A stretch of 64,000 bases of DNA from Methylobacterium sp. E-005 (lineage in GTDB: Bacteria > Pseudomonadota > Alphaproteobacteria > Rhizobiales > Beijerinckiaceae): NCBI RefSeq assembly GCF_022829725.1, contig NZ_JAKSYG010000212.1, forward strand, positions 29,100-93,099. The letters run 5' to 3'. Shown here piece after piece: positions 8,696 through 17,081 of the stretch (positions are counted from its first letter, which is position 1; each line of letters begins with the position of its first letter). Both the position numbers and the translations under genes were made by a program. A model generated the notes under the pieces. It saw only the letters and a list, made by a program, of their open reading frames with translations, did no database searches and was not told the DNA's origin.

Positions 8696-9561
8696 GGCCC
8701 ACCCCGCAACGTCACCGAGGTCAGCCGCGCCGGCGAATACCCGGTGGCCCGATGCAAATCGTCGAAGGCGTGGGACCGCGCGATCAGGCCAGCCGCCTGA
8801 CGGACCAGCGCGTCGTCCACCGGCTGCTCGAACTGGCGTCCGTTGCGGGTCCAGCGGATCGGCTCCGGGCTGCGTTCGGGGCCGGTGATCATCGCGATGG
8901 TCGGGTGTGCCGGCCCGCCATGGGCGTGAATCCGGTGACCGGCCGCATCGTCGTCGAACAGCAGCCGGGTCAGACCGCGGGCGTGCGCCTCCGCCACCCG
9001 GCGGCCCTGCGCCACATGATCGTCGAAGAACGCCACCGTGGTGGCTGGATCGAGCATCGACCACTCCGCTGTCGACCAGTCTGCGGTGCTGTAGCGAGCT
9101 TGGAGGTCGCGGTACTGGAGCCCCGACAGATCGGGATCGTGGCAGAAGATTCGCGCCTCCGGGCAGGCCTGTCGGATCACCCAAGTGGTGAGCCCGCGAA
9201 AAACCCCCGATTCGATCACAAAGCGGGGCCGCAGCGCCCGCATCGCCACGTAGAGCTGCAGCGCGCCATTGAACCCGCTGCCACCTCGCCGCTGCCGCAC
9301 AGGCGCGGTCGGGATCAGCGACCAGAAGGTGCGGACCTGATCGATGACCGCGCCATCCGGCGTGAGCCCAGCCGCCGCAAGGTCGCGCTCCAGGATGGCG
9401 GCGGCCGATTCCAGCAGGGTCGCGACCTCGCGCGGGGAGGTCGGGCGGTGGCTCCAGTCGGGTGCGGCCGGCACGAGATCGTAGCCCAGCCGGTCGAACA
9501 GAGGCGCCAGCACCTTCCGTCGCAGGCGTTCCATCATGACGGGTGGACGCATCTGGCTCAT
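8692..9561 (-). CDS. SAM-dependent methyltransferase-like protein
   Basis: The 289-residue protein has a Rossmann-type core beginning at RPRFVIESGVFRGLTTWVIR, which resembles the SAM-binding motif I of class I methyltransferases, followed by the acidic strand ARIFCHDPD and a second acidic patch, RLLFDDDAAGH. The overall pattern is similar to the cephalosporin hydroxylase/CmcI-like group of methyltransferase folds, but I cannot name a substrate. The start at 9561 overlaps the stop of the ATPase gene as ATGA and its own stop overlaps the solute-binding protein start as ATGA. An enzyme placed between the transporter ATPase and binding-protein genes is unusual and suggests that it modifies the transported or synthesised compound. 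Confidence 0.7.
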   Translation of the reverse strand: MSQMRPPVMMERLRRKVLAPLFDRLGYDLVPAAPDWSHRPTSPREVATLLESAAAILERDLAAAGLTPDGAVIDQVRTFWSLIPTAPVRQRRGGSGFNGALQLYVAMRALRPRFVIESGVFRGLTTWVIRQACPEARIFCHDPDLSGLQYRDLQARYSTADWSTAEWSMLDPATTVAFFDDHVAQGRRVAEAHARGLTRLLFDDDAAGHRIHAHGGPAHPTIAMITGPERSPEPIRWTRNGRQFEQPVDDALVRQAAGLIARSHAFDDLHRATGYSPARLTSVTLRGGP

Positions 9562-11399
9562 GCGGCCACCGCTTCCGGCGCGCCGCCGAACCGCACCTGA
9601 TGGCCGGGCTCGATGGCGCGCATCGTGCCCGCCTCGTCGGGCTGGAGACGATAGGGCGCCTCCCAACGCGTGGGGTCATTCCGGTCCGCCGCCACCGCGG
9701 CGAAGTCGAGCGGGTGATCCAGGCTCGGATCGGGTACGGCGGCGAGCAGCGCCCGCGTATAGGGATGGACCGGCCTGCGGAACAGCGCGGCCCGGGGGGC
9801 CTCTTCGACGATGCGACCCCGACACATCACGCTGATCGTATCCGCCATGTAGTCGATCACCGCCAAGTTGTGGGAGACGATGAGGTAGGAGAGCCCCAAA
9901 GCCGCCTGAAGATCCTTGAGCAGATTCAAGATCTGCGCCTGCACCGACACGTCCAGCGCCGAGACAGGCTCGTCGAGCACGAGAAGGCGCGGCTCCACCG
10001 CGAGTGCGCGGGCGATCCCGATGCGCTGGCGCTGTCCACCCGAGAAGGCGTGCGGATAGCGCCCGAGACCGCTCGCCTCCAGGCCGACCATGGCCATCAA
10101 GGCCCGGCAGCGTTCCTTCCGCTTCGCGACAGCGACGCCATGGATCTCCATCGGCTCGCTCAGGATCTGACGCACCGTCATGCGCGGATCGAGGGAGGCG
10201 TAGGGGTCCTGGAACACGAACTGGACCGTGCGCCGGTAGGCGAACAGCGCGTCGCCGCTCAGGCCATGGACATCGCGCGGGCCGCTGCCATCGTCAAACA
10301 GGATCCGGCCGGAATCCGGCGCGAGCGCCCGCATGATCATCTTCGAGACCGTGGTCTTGCCCGAGCCCGATTCGCCCACCAGCCCGAGCGTCTGGCCCGC
10401 CGCGAGGCTGAGCGACACGTCGGAGACGGCATGGACGAGCCGTGGCTTCTGCCACAGGCGTCCTGAGCGCAGCGTGAAGGTCTTGCTCACCCTCTCGACC
10501 TGGAGGATCGGTCCCGCCAGCGGCGCCCGCACCCGCACCGGCGGGATCTCGGCTTGGGCCGGGCGGATCGGGGTCAGGCGCTCCCCCGGCGCCATGTCGA
10601 ACCGGGGCACCGCGTGGACAAGGGCCCGGAGATAGGCGTGGCCGGGCGCGCGCATCACGGCCTCGCGCGGACCGGATTCGACGAGGCGCCCACGATAGAG
10701 CACCGCCACGTCGTGGGCGACATTGGCAACCACGCCGAGATCGTGGGTGATGAGCAGGATCGCCATCCCGGTCTCCTCCTGAAGCCGAGTCAGCAGGGCA
10801 AGGATCTGGGCCTGGGTGGTGACGTCGAGCGCCGTGGTCGGCTCGTCGGCGACCAGCAGCGCCGGCTTCAGGATCAGCGCCATGGCGATCATCGCGCGCT
10901 GGCGCAGGCCGCCCGACAACTCGAACGGATAGGTCCGAAGGGCGCGCTTCGGATCCGGAAAGCCGACCCGGGCCAGCGCCTCCTGCGTGCGCACATCGGC
11001 CTCCCGCCGGTCGGCGCCGATGTGGATGCGCAGCGCCTCGCCGATCTGATCGCCGATCGTATGGAGCGGCGAGAGGCAGGTCATCGGCTCTTGGAAGATC
11101 ATCGCGATGCGCTGGCCACGGATCGCCCGCATCGCTGACCCCTCGACGGGAAGCCGCGCGATATCGACCTCCGCGGCGCCGTCGCGAAACAGGATCTGTC
11201 CACGGGTGATGGCGGCGGAGGGCGGCAGGATCCGCAGGATCGCCTGTGCGGTCACCGACTTGCCAGAGCCCGATTCGCCCACGAGCGCCAGGGTCCGCCC
11301 GCGCGTCACGTCGAGGGACAGGCCGTGAAGCGCCTCGAACGGTTTCGGTTCGGCTCGGAACGTGATCGCAAGATCCCTGATGGACAGAAGTGTGCTCAA
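9558..11399 (-). CDS. Fused double ABC ATPase of the peptide-importer class
   Basis: The 613-residue protein contains two complete ABC cassettes in tandem, as in YejF-type transporters. Walker A motifs GESGSGKS and GESGSGKT, signature motifs LSGGLRQR and FSGGQRQR, and Walker B motifs LLVADEP and LLVLDEP are all present, each followed by the switch histidine region (LLITHD, LIVSHN). Each half ends with the oligopeptide-transporter C-terminal region. The TTG at 11399 is chosen as start because it forms a TTGA overlap with the stop of the upstream gene and places LSIRDLAITF at the N-terminus. It would energise the two permeases encoded at the end of the operon. Confidence 0.92.
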   Translation of the reverse strand: MSTLLSIRDLAITFRAEPKPFEALHGLSLDVTRGRTLALVGESGSGKSVTAQAILRILPPSAAITRGQILFRDGAAEVDIARLPVEGSAMRAIRGQRIAMIFQEPMTCLSPLHTIGDQIGEALRIHIGADRREADVRTQEALARVGFPDPKRALRTYPFELSGGLRQRAMIAMALILKPALLVADEPTTALDVTTQAQILALLTRLQEETGMAILLITHDLGVVANVAHDVAVLYRGRLVESGPREAVMRAPGHAYLRALVHAVPRFDMAPGERLTPIRPAQAEIPPVRVRAPLAGPILQVERVSKTFTLRSGRLWQKPRLVHAVSDVSLSLAAGQTLGLVGESGSGKTTVSKMIMRALAPDSGRILFDDGSGPRDVHGLSGDALFAYRRTVQFVFQDPYASLDPRMTVRQILSEPMEIHGVAVAKRKERCRALMAMVGLEASGLGRYPHAFSGGQRQRIGIARALAVEPRLLVLDEPVSALDVSVQAQILNLLKDLQAALGLSYLIVSHNLAVIDYMADTISVMCRGRIVEEAPRAALFRRPVHPYTRALLAAVPDPSLDHPLDFAAVAADRNDPTRWEAPYRLQPDEAGTMRAIEPGHQVRFGGAPEAVAA

Positions 11400-13531
11400 A
11401 CCGTCCCCGCGATCTGGAGACGCGAATGATGGGGCGGCATACCACGCCTGTCCATTGCGGCATGGTCGAAGAGGCATCGTGGATGCAGCTTTTCGATCGC
11501 GGGATGCTTGAGGAGGATGGTCAGCAGTTGTTCCACGAAGCGCCAGACGGCCTTATCCTGCACCAGATGATGCGTCAGCAGGACGAGGGGGCGCTCTGGA
11601 CGCCGCGCGATATCGTCGGCGAGGGCGGCGAGCATCGTTCCTGGGTTACGCACGGAGCGTGAGCCGCGCCAGTCGATCGGGTCGAGCGTGGCGTCGATCC
11701 GGCGGAGGCCAGGGATCGGCGGTCCAGGGACCGCGGACAGGCCGCGATAGCCGAGATCCGGCAGCGCGGCGGCGCATGCCGGCGCGAGGCGGTTCCAGGG
11801 CGGCACGAAGATCGGAAGCAGGTGTGCGTCCGGCACACGCTCCCGGGCGACGCGAAGGCCAGCCTCCGCATCTGCGACGAGATCGGCCACGGGGCGGTCG
11901 GCGCCGAACTCGGTGGGCTTCGTGCCGGGCGGCGCGTGGTTCCGGTGTGCGAAGCCGTGAACCGCGACGCTGACCTCCGGCGCCGTTTCCAGGCGTCGCC
12001 CAAGGGCAGGCTCAATGCCCGCCGGGATGGCGGCGAGCAGGAGCGGCGTGTCGTGAGACTGGGCCGACTCGATCAGCCGGTCGAGGGCGGGCGTGGCCGT
12101 GACCGCGTCGTCATCGCGCCAGAGGAAGGGGATGGTATGGCCGCTTGCGCTGGCGGCATCGAGGGCCTGATGCAGCACGTGCCAGGGCGGACCCGCAGCG
12201 GGATGAGGCGCGGGGGTCCGCTCCGGTGCGGAAGAGGGGCTAGTGAATGGAGGCACGGCGTCCTGCCGAAACGCGCCGTCCCGACGCGGCGATGGCGCAG
12301 CCGGTTCCGAGACGTCTCGTCCCTCACCCCGAGCGTCCCCCGCAGGAGTGAGGGACTCTCTCGCCCCGGCGACGGTCTCAGCCACGGGCGAGCGCCTCCC
12401 CTCGCACTGTCTTGCATGGAGCGCCGCGACGATGTCGACGGAGCGCGCCGCGCCCCCGAGGTCGATCTCATGCGCGGGGGGCGGGGGGGCAGCGAGCCGC
12501 GCCTCCACCGCCCGTAGCAGTGCCCCCGGGCTCAGCTCCGCCTCAGGCAACACGCAGGCGAGGCCGCGCGCGGCAAGATGCTCGGCGCGCAATCGCTGCT
12601 CGGTCTCGCCGCCCGCCTCGAACGGGACCAAGACGGCAGGCGTCTTGGCGGCGAGGAGGTCGGTCGCGGTGTTGTAGCCGCATTGGCTCACCGAGAGCGC
12701 GGCGGCGGCTAGTAGGCTCCGGTAATCCGGCCTGGCCCGTCCGAGAACGCCCGCCGGCAGCCTGGCCCCGATCTCGGACAACGCGTTCTCCGGAACGCCA
12801 TGCCCGGCGAGGATCCGCCAGCCCAGATCCGGGCGCCGCCGAGCCGCATCGGCGGCAGCGCGCAGCAGGAGCAGCCCGGCCGGGCCGGAACCGGCCGCGA
12901 CCAGGACGCCGGCGCGCGTCTCAGCCGGGGCCGGGCGCGTTCCCTCGTCCACATAGCCGGTGTAGCGGAGCTTACGAGCCGTCGCGGCGTCGAGCGGCCA
13001 GGACGCGTCGAGGGGCACGAGTGTCGGATCGCCGTGAACCAGCACCGCGTCAAAGAAGGCCGCGACGCGGGCATGGGCCTGCGCGATCCGCTCCGGCCGC
13101 GTTGTCGCGACGAGGATGTCGCGCACGGAGGCGAGGACCAGCGGTCGCGGCACCCGGGCATGCGCGGCCTCGACGAGGGCGAGGAACTCCGCCGCAAGGG
13201 CGCGGCGGCCGAACGGGAACAGCTCGGTCAGCACGGCATCGGGCGCGAAGGTCCCGAGGGCGTCGATCATCAGGGTGCGGCGACGCGCCAGCCATGCCGG
13301 ATCCGCAGGTTCCCCGTCCGGCCGAAGCATGGTCGAGAAGGCCGTCCCGACGATGTGCAGCGACGGCAATTGCACGAGCCGCACGGCGTCGAGACGCACC
13401 AGCGGGGCCGGAACGCCCCCGGAGATCAGCATCACCTCGTGGCCGGCTGTCGCAAAGGCTCGGGCGAGGGCGGCCGCGCGGGTGAGATGACCGGCGCCGA
13501 GCAGATGCGTGACGGCGATCAGGACGCGCAT
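11396..13531 (-). CDS. Glycosyltransferase / polysaccharide deacetylase-like fusion
   Basis: The 711-residue protein joins two enzymes. Residues 1 to about 385 are a GT-B glycosyltransferase of the MurG/GT28-like type, with GAGHLTRAAALARAF near the N-terminus and the donor-binding segment SQCGYNTATDLLAAKTPAVLVPFE. A low-complexity linker of ~65 residues, encoded partly by a dispersed repeat, leads to a NodB-like deacetylase domain with the WRDDDA metal motif, the HGFAHRNH histidine motif, VPPWNR and LLTHH. Such domains deacetylate N-acetyl sugars. The ATG at 13531 lies 13 bases inside the preceding gene and has a GGAGGTG ribosome-binding site. The fusion suggests that a sugar is added and then deacetylated on the same scaffold; this is inferred. 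No signal peptide is visible, so it should act in the cytoplasm. Confidence 0.8.
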   Translation of the reverse strand: MRVLIAVTHLLGAGHLTRAAALARAFATAGHEVMLISGGVPAPLVRLDAVRLVQLPSLHIVGTAFSTMLRPDGEPADPAWLARRRTLMIDALGTFAPDAVLTELFPFGRRALAAEFLALVEAAHARVPRPLVLASVRDILVATTRPERIAQAHARVAAFFDAVLVHGDPTLVPLDASWPLDAATARKLRYTGYVDEGTRPAPAETRAGVLVAAGSGPAGLLLLRAAADAARRRPDLGWRILAGHGVPENALSEIGARLPAGVLGRARPDYRSLLAAAALSVSQCGYNTATDLLAAKTPAVLVPFEAGGETEQRLRAEHLAARGLACVLPEAELSPGALLRAVEARLAAPPPPAHEIDLGGAARSVDIVAALHARQCEGRRSPVAETVAGARESLTPAGDARGEGRDVSEPAAPSPRRDGAFRQDAVPPFTSPSSAPERTPAPHPAAGPPWHVLHQALDAASASGHTIPFLWRDDDAVTATPALDRLIESAQSHDTPLLLAAIPAGIEPALGRRLETAPEVSVAVHGFAHRNHAPPGTKPTEFGADRPVADLVADAEAGLRVARERVPDAHLLPIFVPPWNRLAPACAAALPDLGYRGLSAVPGPPIPGLRRIDATLDPIDWRGSRSVRNPGTMLAALADDIARRPERPLVLLTHHLVQDKAVWRFVEQLLTILLKHPAIEKLHPRCLFDHAAMDRRGMPPHHSRLQIAGTV
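12317..12355. repeat. Short dispersed repeat, copy B
   Basis: This is a second copy of the repeat seen at 8603-8640, sharing TCGTCCCTCACCC, a run of C residues, CCGCA and GGAGTGAGGGA. It sits in the linker between the two domains of the fused enzyme and remains in frame with it. Confidence 0.5.
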
Positions 13532-14793
13532 GCCGGCACCTCCTGCGCGGTTTCGCCCGCCCCTGCGCCCAGTCCGGCTGAGACCCGCAGGCGGTTGGCG
13601 ATCAGCGTCACCGCACGCTCTTCCGAAAAATCCCGCACGAGCCGCGCGCGCGCCGCGGTTCCGAGCCTCCGCCTCAGATCGGGATCGCGCGCCAGACGGA
13701 GAAGGGCCGCCGTCAGGGCCGCCGGCTCGCCGGGTCGGACCAGAACGCCGTGAACGCCGTCGGCAATGAATTCCGGCGTGCCGCCGAAGGCCGTGGCGAG
13801 GATTGGCAGGGCCTGGCTCGCGGCCTCCATCAGGACGTTCGGCAACCCGTCGCGATCGCCCCCGGGGGCGGGTTTGGTCGGCAACACGAACAGGTCGGCC
13901 TCGCGCATGGCGGCGATCACCTCGGGCTGCGCCAAGGCCCCCCGGAACGTCACACGCTCGGCGAGACCGCGCGCGCGCACCCGCGATTCCAGCGCCCCAC
14001 GCAGCTCCCCGCCGCCGATCAGCGTGAGCTGCCAGTGCAGGGCGGCGGGCAGGCCCGCCAGGGCGTCGATCAGGTCGTCGTGCCCTTTCTTGGCGACGAG
14101 ACGCCCGACGCAGAGGAGTCGCAACGGTGCCTCGCTGCCGTCGCGCCCGGTCTCCCGGCCGGGCGCCGCGGGAAAACGTCCGAGATCGAGCCCGTGATAG
14201 GCCAGCAGCGTCCGGCCCGGCGCCACTTGGTCGAGGCGCTGCTGACCGTCGCGGGTGCAGGTCACGCCCCAGCGGGCGTCCTGCAGCTTCTCGGTCAGCT
14301 CCCAGTCCGGCGTTGTCCAGATGTCCTTGGCATGGGCGGAGAAGCTCCAGCCGCGCCCCGTCAGCAGCGCGGCGTAGCGTGCGACGCTGGCGGGCGTGTG
14401 CAGAAAATGTACATGGATATGCGTGACCGCCGCGGGCAATTCCCGGGCGAGCACCAGAGCCTGTCCAAGGCGGCGCAGCCGCGAACGTGTCGGATCGCGC
14501 CACAGATCGCGGGCGAAAACGGCCAGGAGCGCGGGCAGGTGCGGCCGCCGTAGCGCGGCGCCGGCGCCCCGCAGGACGCGCGCCGGCGCCGTGTGCAGAT
14601 ACTCGGGAAGGTAGGAGACCGGGGCGCGGATCGCCTTGTGCATCGGGTGGTGGAACCGGTCGGTCGGTCGGCGCAGGGACCAGATCTCCAGGGGCAGCCC
14701 CCGCTGCTCCAGGGCCAGGATCTCCTGGGCGATGAAGGTTTCGGACAGCCGCGGATAGCCCTTCAGGACCACGGCGATCCGTCGCCCGGTCAC
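13519..14793 (-). CDS. Glycosyltransferase family 4 (WcaL-like)
   Basis: The 424-residue GT-B enzyme starts MTGRRIAVVLKGYPRLSETF, a common N-terminus in exopolysaccharide glycosyltransferases. The HVHFLHTPASVARYAALL segment belongs to the acceptor domain. The donor domain shows LRLLCVGRLVAKKGHDDLI, a GGGELRGALESRVRARGL stretch and the EX7E region around GLPNVLMEAASQALPI. It transfers a sugar from a nucleotide donor to an unknown acceptor. Its ATG overlaps the stop of the upstream glycosyltransferase as ATGA, and its 3' end overlaps the fusion gene by 13 bases. Confidence 0.9.
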   Translation of the reverse strand: MTGRRIAVVLKGYPRLSETFIAQEILALEQRGLPLEIWSLRRPTDRFHHPMHKAIRAPVSYLPEYLHTAPARVLRGAGAALRRPHLPALLAVFARDLWRDPTRSRLRRLGQALVLARELPAAVTHIHVHFLHTPASVARYAALLTGRGWSFSAHAKDIWTTPDWELTEKLQDARWGVTCTRDGQQRLDQVAPGRTLLAYHGLDLGRFPAAPGRETGRDGSEAPLRLLCVGRLVAKKGHDDLIDALAGLPAALHWQLTLIGGGELRGALESRVRARGLAERVTFRGALAQPEVIAAMREADLFVLPTKPAPGGDRDGLPNVLMEAASQALPILATAFGGTPEFIADGVHGVLVRPGEPAALTAALLRLARDPDLRRRLGTAARARLVRDFSEERAVTLIANRLRVSAGLGAGAGETAQEVPACAS

Positions 14794-16028
14794 GAGTAGG
14801 CTCGTACGCGCTGATCCCTCAGGCGGGAGCCGGCGAGCGCCCGGACCCGGCGGGCGACGGCTTCGAGCCCGCCGAGCAGGCCCGGAACCAGGACGCGCGA
14901 CGGCTCGGTCTGGTCCGGCAGGGCCCGGAGGGCTGCGGCCATGCGTTCGGGCGCCCGACCATCCTCCTCCATCAGCACGCGGACGAGTCCCAGGGTCTCC
15001 GCCGCCAGAGCGCGGATCGCCTGTTCCCGGCGCGGCTCGGTGCGCGGCACGAGGATCGCCCGGCGATCGAAGGACAGGATCTCGCAGAACGTGTTGTAGC
15101 CCCCCATGGCGACGACGCCGGCCGCCTTGGTCATCAGGAATTCGATCTCGCTGTCGAAGGTGATGGCGGCGACCCGCCCGGCCAGGGCGCGGATGCGCGA
15201 ATCGAACCCGTCGCGGGCCGCGTCGTCGAGGAACGGGCCGAAGGCGATCAGCGCGGGCAGCGGGATACCGGGATCGGCCTCGTAGGCCGCGATGACCCAG
15301 TCGATCAGCGCGGCGCCGTCGCCGCCGCCCCCCGGGGTGACGAGGATGAACGGCCCCTTCGCCACGGCGGGCTCCTCGCGCCCGAAGCGTCGCTCCGGCA
15401 GCTCACGGCGCAGGTAGCCGGTGAAGATCATCCGCTCGGCGATCCGGGCGGCGGTCTCGGCATCCATCGGCAGCGCCGCCAGGGGTTCGTGGATGCGGCT
15501 CAGGCCGTAGACCCAGATCTCGTCGTAGAAGCGCGCCATCGTCTCGACCGCCCCCTTGCGCTCCCATTCGGGGACGAGGCGGTCGGCCTCGTCGAGCACG
15601 TCGCGCAGGCCGAGGACGAGGCGGATCCCGCGCGCGGTCGCCCATTCGAGGGTCGGCAACAATTCGCCGTGGAAGCCAGCGGGCTCCTTGTCGACGATGA
15701 TCATGTCGGGATCGAAGGCCGCGCAGGTGCGGGTTATGATCTCGGTCCGCAGCGCCACCGTCCGGTCGAGGGGCACGGCGGTGTCACGGCTGCCATATCT
15801 GCCATCGAGGAACTTGACGACGGCGGGCAGCCGGACGGTCTGCACGCCGGCAGCGAAGGCGAAGCGGTCGATCACCGGCGATCCCGACACGATCACCGCC
15901 CGCGCCCGGCCGTCGCTCGACACGATCGCGTTGGCGATCGCCCGCGACCGGCGCAGATGGCCGAGCCCGAAAGTATCGTGGCTGTAGATCAGAACGCGTG
16001 GGCCGGATGACGCCTCGTCCTCTCGCAT
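14790..16028 (-). CDS. Predicted glycosyltransferase (COG4671-like), first gene of the eight-gene operon
   Basis: The 412-residue protein begins with RVLIYSHDTFGLGHLRRSRA, the GHxxR-type nucleotide-sugar motif seen in MurG-like and COG4671 proteins. Its C-terminal half contains FILVTPGGGGDGAAL and the donor-site segment GVVAMGGYNTFCEILSFDRRAI. The ATG at 16028 was chosen because this motif follows ten residues later and GAGGCGG lies upstream; the frame is open for another 50 codons but these are not protein-like. It lies about 190 bases downstream of crtC on the same strand with no visible terminator, so co-transcription with crtDC is possible. The acceptor is unknown. Confidence 0.85.
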   Translation of the reverse strand: MREDEASSGPRVLIYSHDTFGLGHLRRSRAIANAIVSSDGRARAVIVSGSPVIDRFAFAAGVQTVRLPAVVKFLDGRYGSRDTAVPLDRTVALRTEIITRTCAAFDPDMIIVDKEPAGFHGELLPTLEWATARGIRLVLGLRDVLDEADRLVPEWERKGAVETMARFYDEIWVYGLSRIHEPLAALPMDAETAARIAERMIFTGYLRRELPERRFGREEPAVAKGPFILVTPGGGGDGAALIDWVIAAYEADPGIPLPALIAFGPFLDDAARDGFDSRIRALAGRVAAITFDSEIEFLMTKAAGVVAMGGYNTFCEILSFDRRAILVPRTEPRREQAIRALAAETLGLVRVLMEEDGRAPERMAAALRALPDQTEPSRVLVPGLLGGLEAVARRVRALAGSRLRDQRVRAYS

Positions 16029-16217
16029 TCCGGTGACCGCCTCGGTTGAGGGCGCGAGGATCGCAGCCGACGCCCTCTCGCACAAGCGGGGCCGTACGGT
16101 AAACAGCGTCGTCAGTCGGGAGGGCACCTCGCCCGATGCATCCGTCCGCGGGATCCGTTCGCCGCTGAACCTTCGCACAGCCCGGTGGAACCTGCGCGGT
16201 GCTGACCGATGCGGGTT

Positions 16218-17081
16218 TCACCGCGCGATCGGCGGCCTCGGCATGCGGAACGGCAGCATCAGCCGCACGAGCGGGTTGCGGAACCGGTCGAGCGACAGGC
16301 TCTCGTGCATCGCGCGTACCGGCTCTCCGCAGAGCGTCGAGGCGAGCAGCGAGCGGGCATAGAACGGCGTGTTCTCGTAGGTGGTCAGGACACGGGCACG
16401 GCCGTCATCGCTGCGGGTCTCACGCGGCATCCGCCAGAGCCGGGTCGCGGGAAGGCGGGCGGCCGTGGGCGGTCGGATCTCCCGGCGGCTGCCGTCGCGG
16501 TGGAAGCGCAGAGACAGGTTCTGGCCGCCGCCTTCCCGGTGCTGCACGTCGTACAGGATGGCTGCTCCGTCCGGCAGGTCAGCCCGGCACCACGTCCAGC
16601 GCGTGAACGCGTCCTCCAGGGCCTCGTCTCCGTCGTTGGTGTCGAAATAGGCGCTGCCGGTCCATTTGAGGTCCGGCTGATCGAACGCGACCTCCACCCG
16701 TGAGGACGGCGCCATCGGCCACCAGCGGTGGCGCCCGGCGCGATCGAGGTGGAACGGACCGGCGGTGAAGCCCGGCGGCTCCAGCCGGACCGTGCCGCGC
16801 AGCCGGTGGGGCAGGGGAGACCCGCGCTCGTCGATCCGGACGGTCAGCGCCGTGCCGTCCCAATGCATCGCGCTCGGTCCGATCGCGATGTGGTCCGCGT
16901 CGCGCGACAGGCTGTCGACGCGGCGCTCCGTCATGGCGAAGCGGCTGCGCTCGCCGTAAAGCACGACGTTCATCGCGCAATGATCGAACGGGTCCCGCTC
17001 GGCGCTCCAGGCGTAGTACGGCGAGAACACGCTGCCGATGAACGCGATGATGGTAAGGCCCTGGCGGCCATCATCGCTCAC
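16218..17081 (-). CDS. crtC: Carotenoid 1,2-hydratase (hydroxyneurosporene synthase)
   Basis: The enzyme adds water across the C1-C2 double bond of acyclic carotenoids, the first tailoring step toward spirilloxanthin. The sequence has the CrtC hallmarks GLTIIAFIGSVFSPYYAW, DHCAMNVVLYG, SRFAMTERRVDSLSRD and the C-terminal TWCRADLPDGAAILYDVQ. The annotated start is the GTG at 17081, which overlaps the crtD stop as GTGA. The conserved GGYAWWYVDAVSDDG motif begins 14 residues before that GTG, inside crtD, with no ATG or GTG in frame before it in the nearby sequence. The true start is therefore uncertain. Gene order with crtD supports the assignment. Confidence 0.9.
   Translation of the reverse strand: MSDDGRQGLTIIAFIGSVFSPYYAWSAERDPFDHCAMNVVLYGERSRFAMTERRVDSLSRDADHIAIGPSAMHWDGTALTVRIDERGSPLPHRLRGTVRLEPPGFTAGPFHLDRAGRHRWWPMAPSSRVEVAFDQPDLKWTGSAYFDTNDGDEALEDAFTRWTWCRADLPDGAAILYDVQHREGGGQNLSLRFHRDGSRREIRPPTAARLPATRLWRMPRETRSDDGRARVLTTYENTPFYARSLLASTLCGEPVRAMHESLSLDRFRNPLVRLMLPFRMPRPPIAR

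Noticed and set aside
11396..14503. 1035-codon version of the glycosyltransferase-deacetylase fusion
   Set aside because: The part before 13531 is a shifted frame of the GT4 gene.
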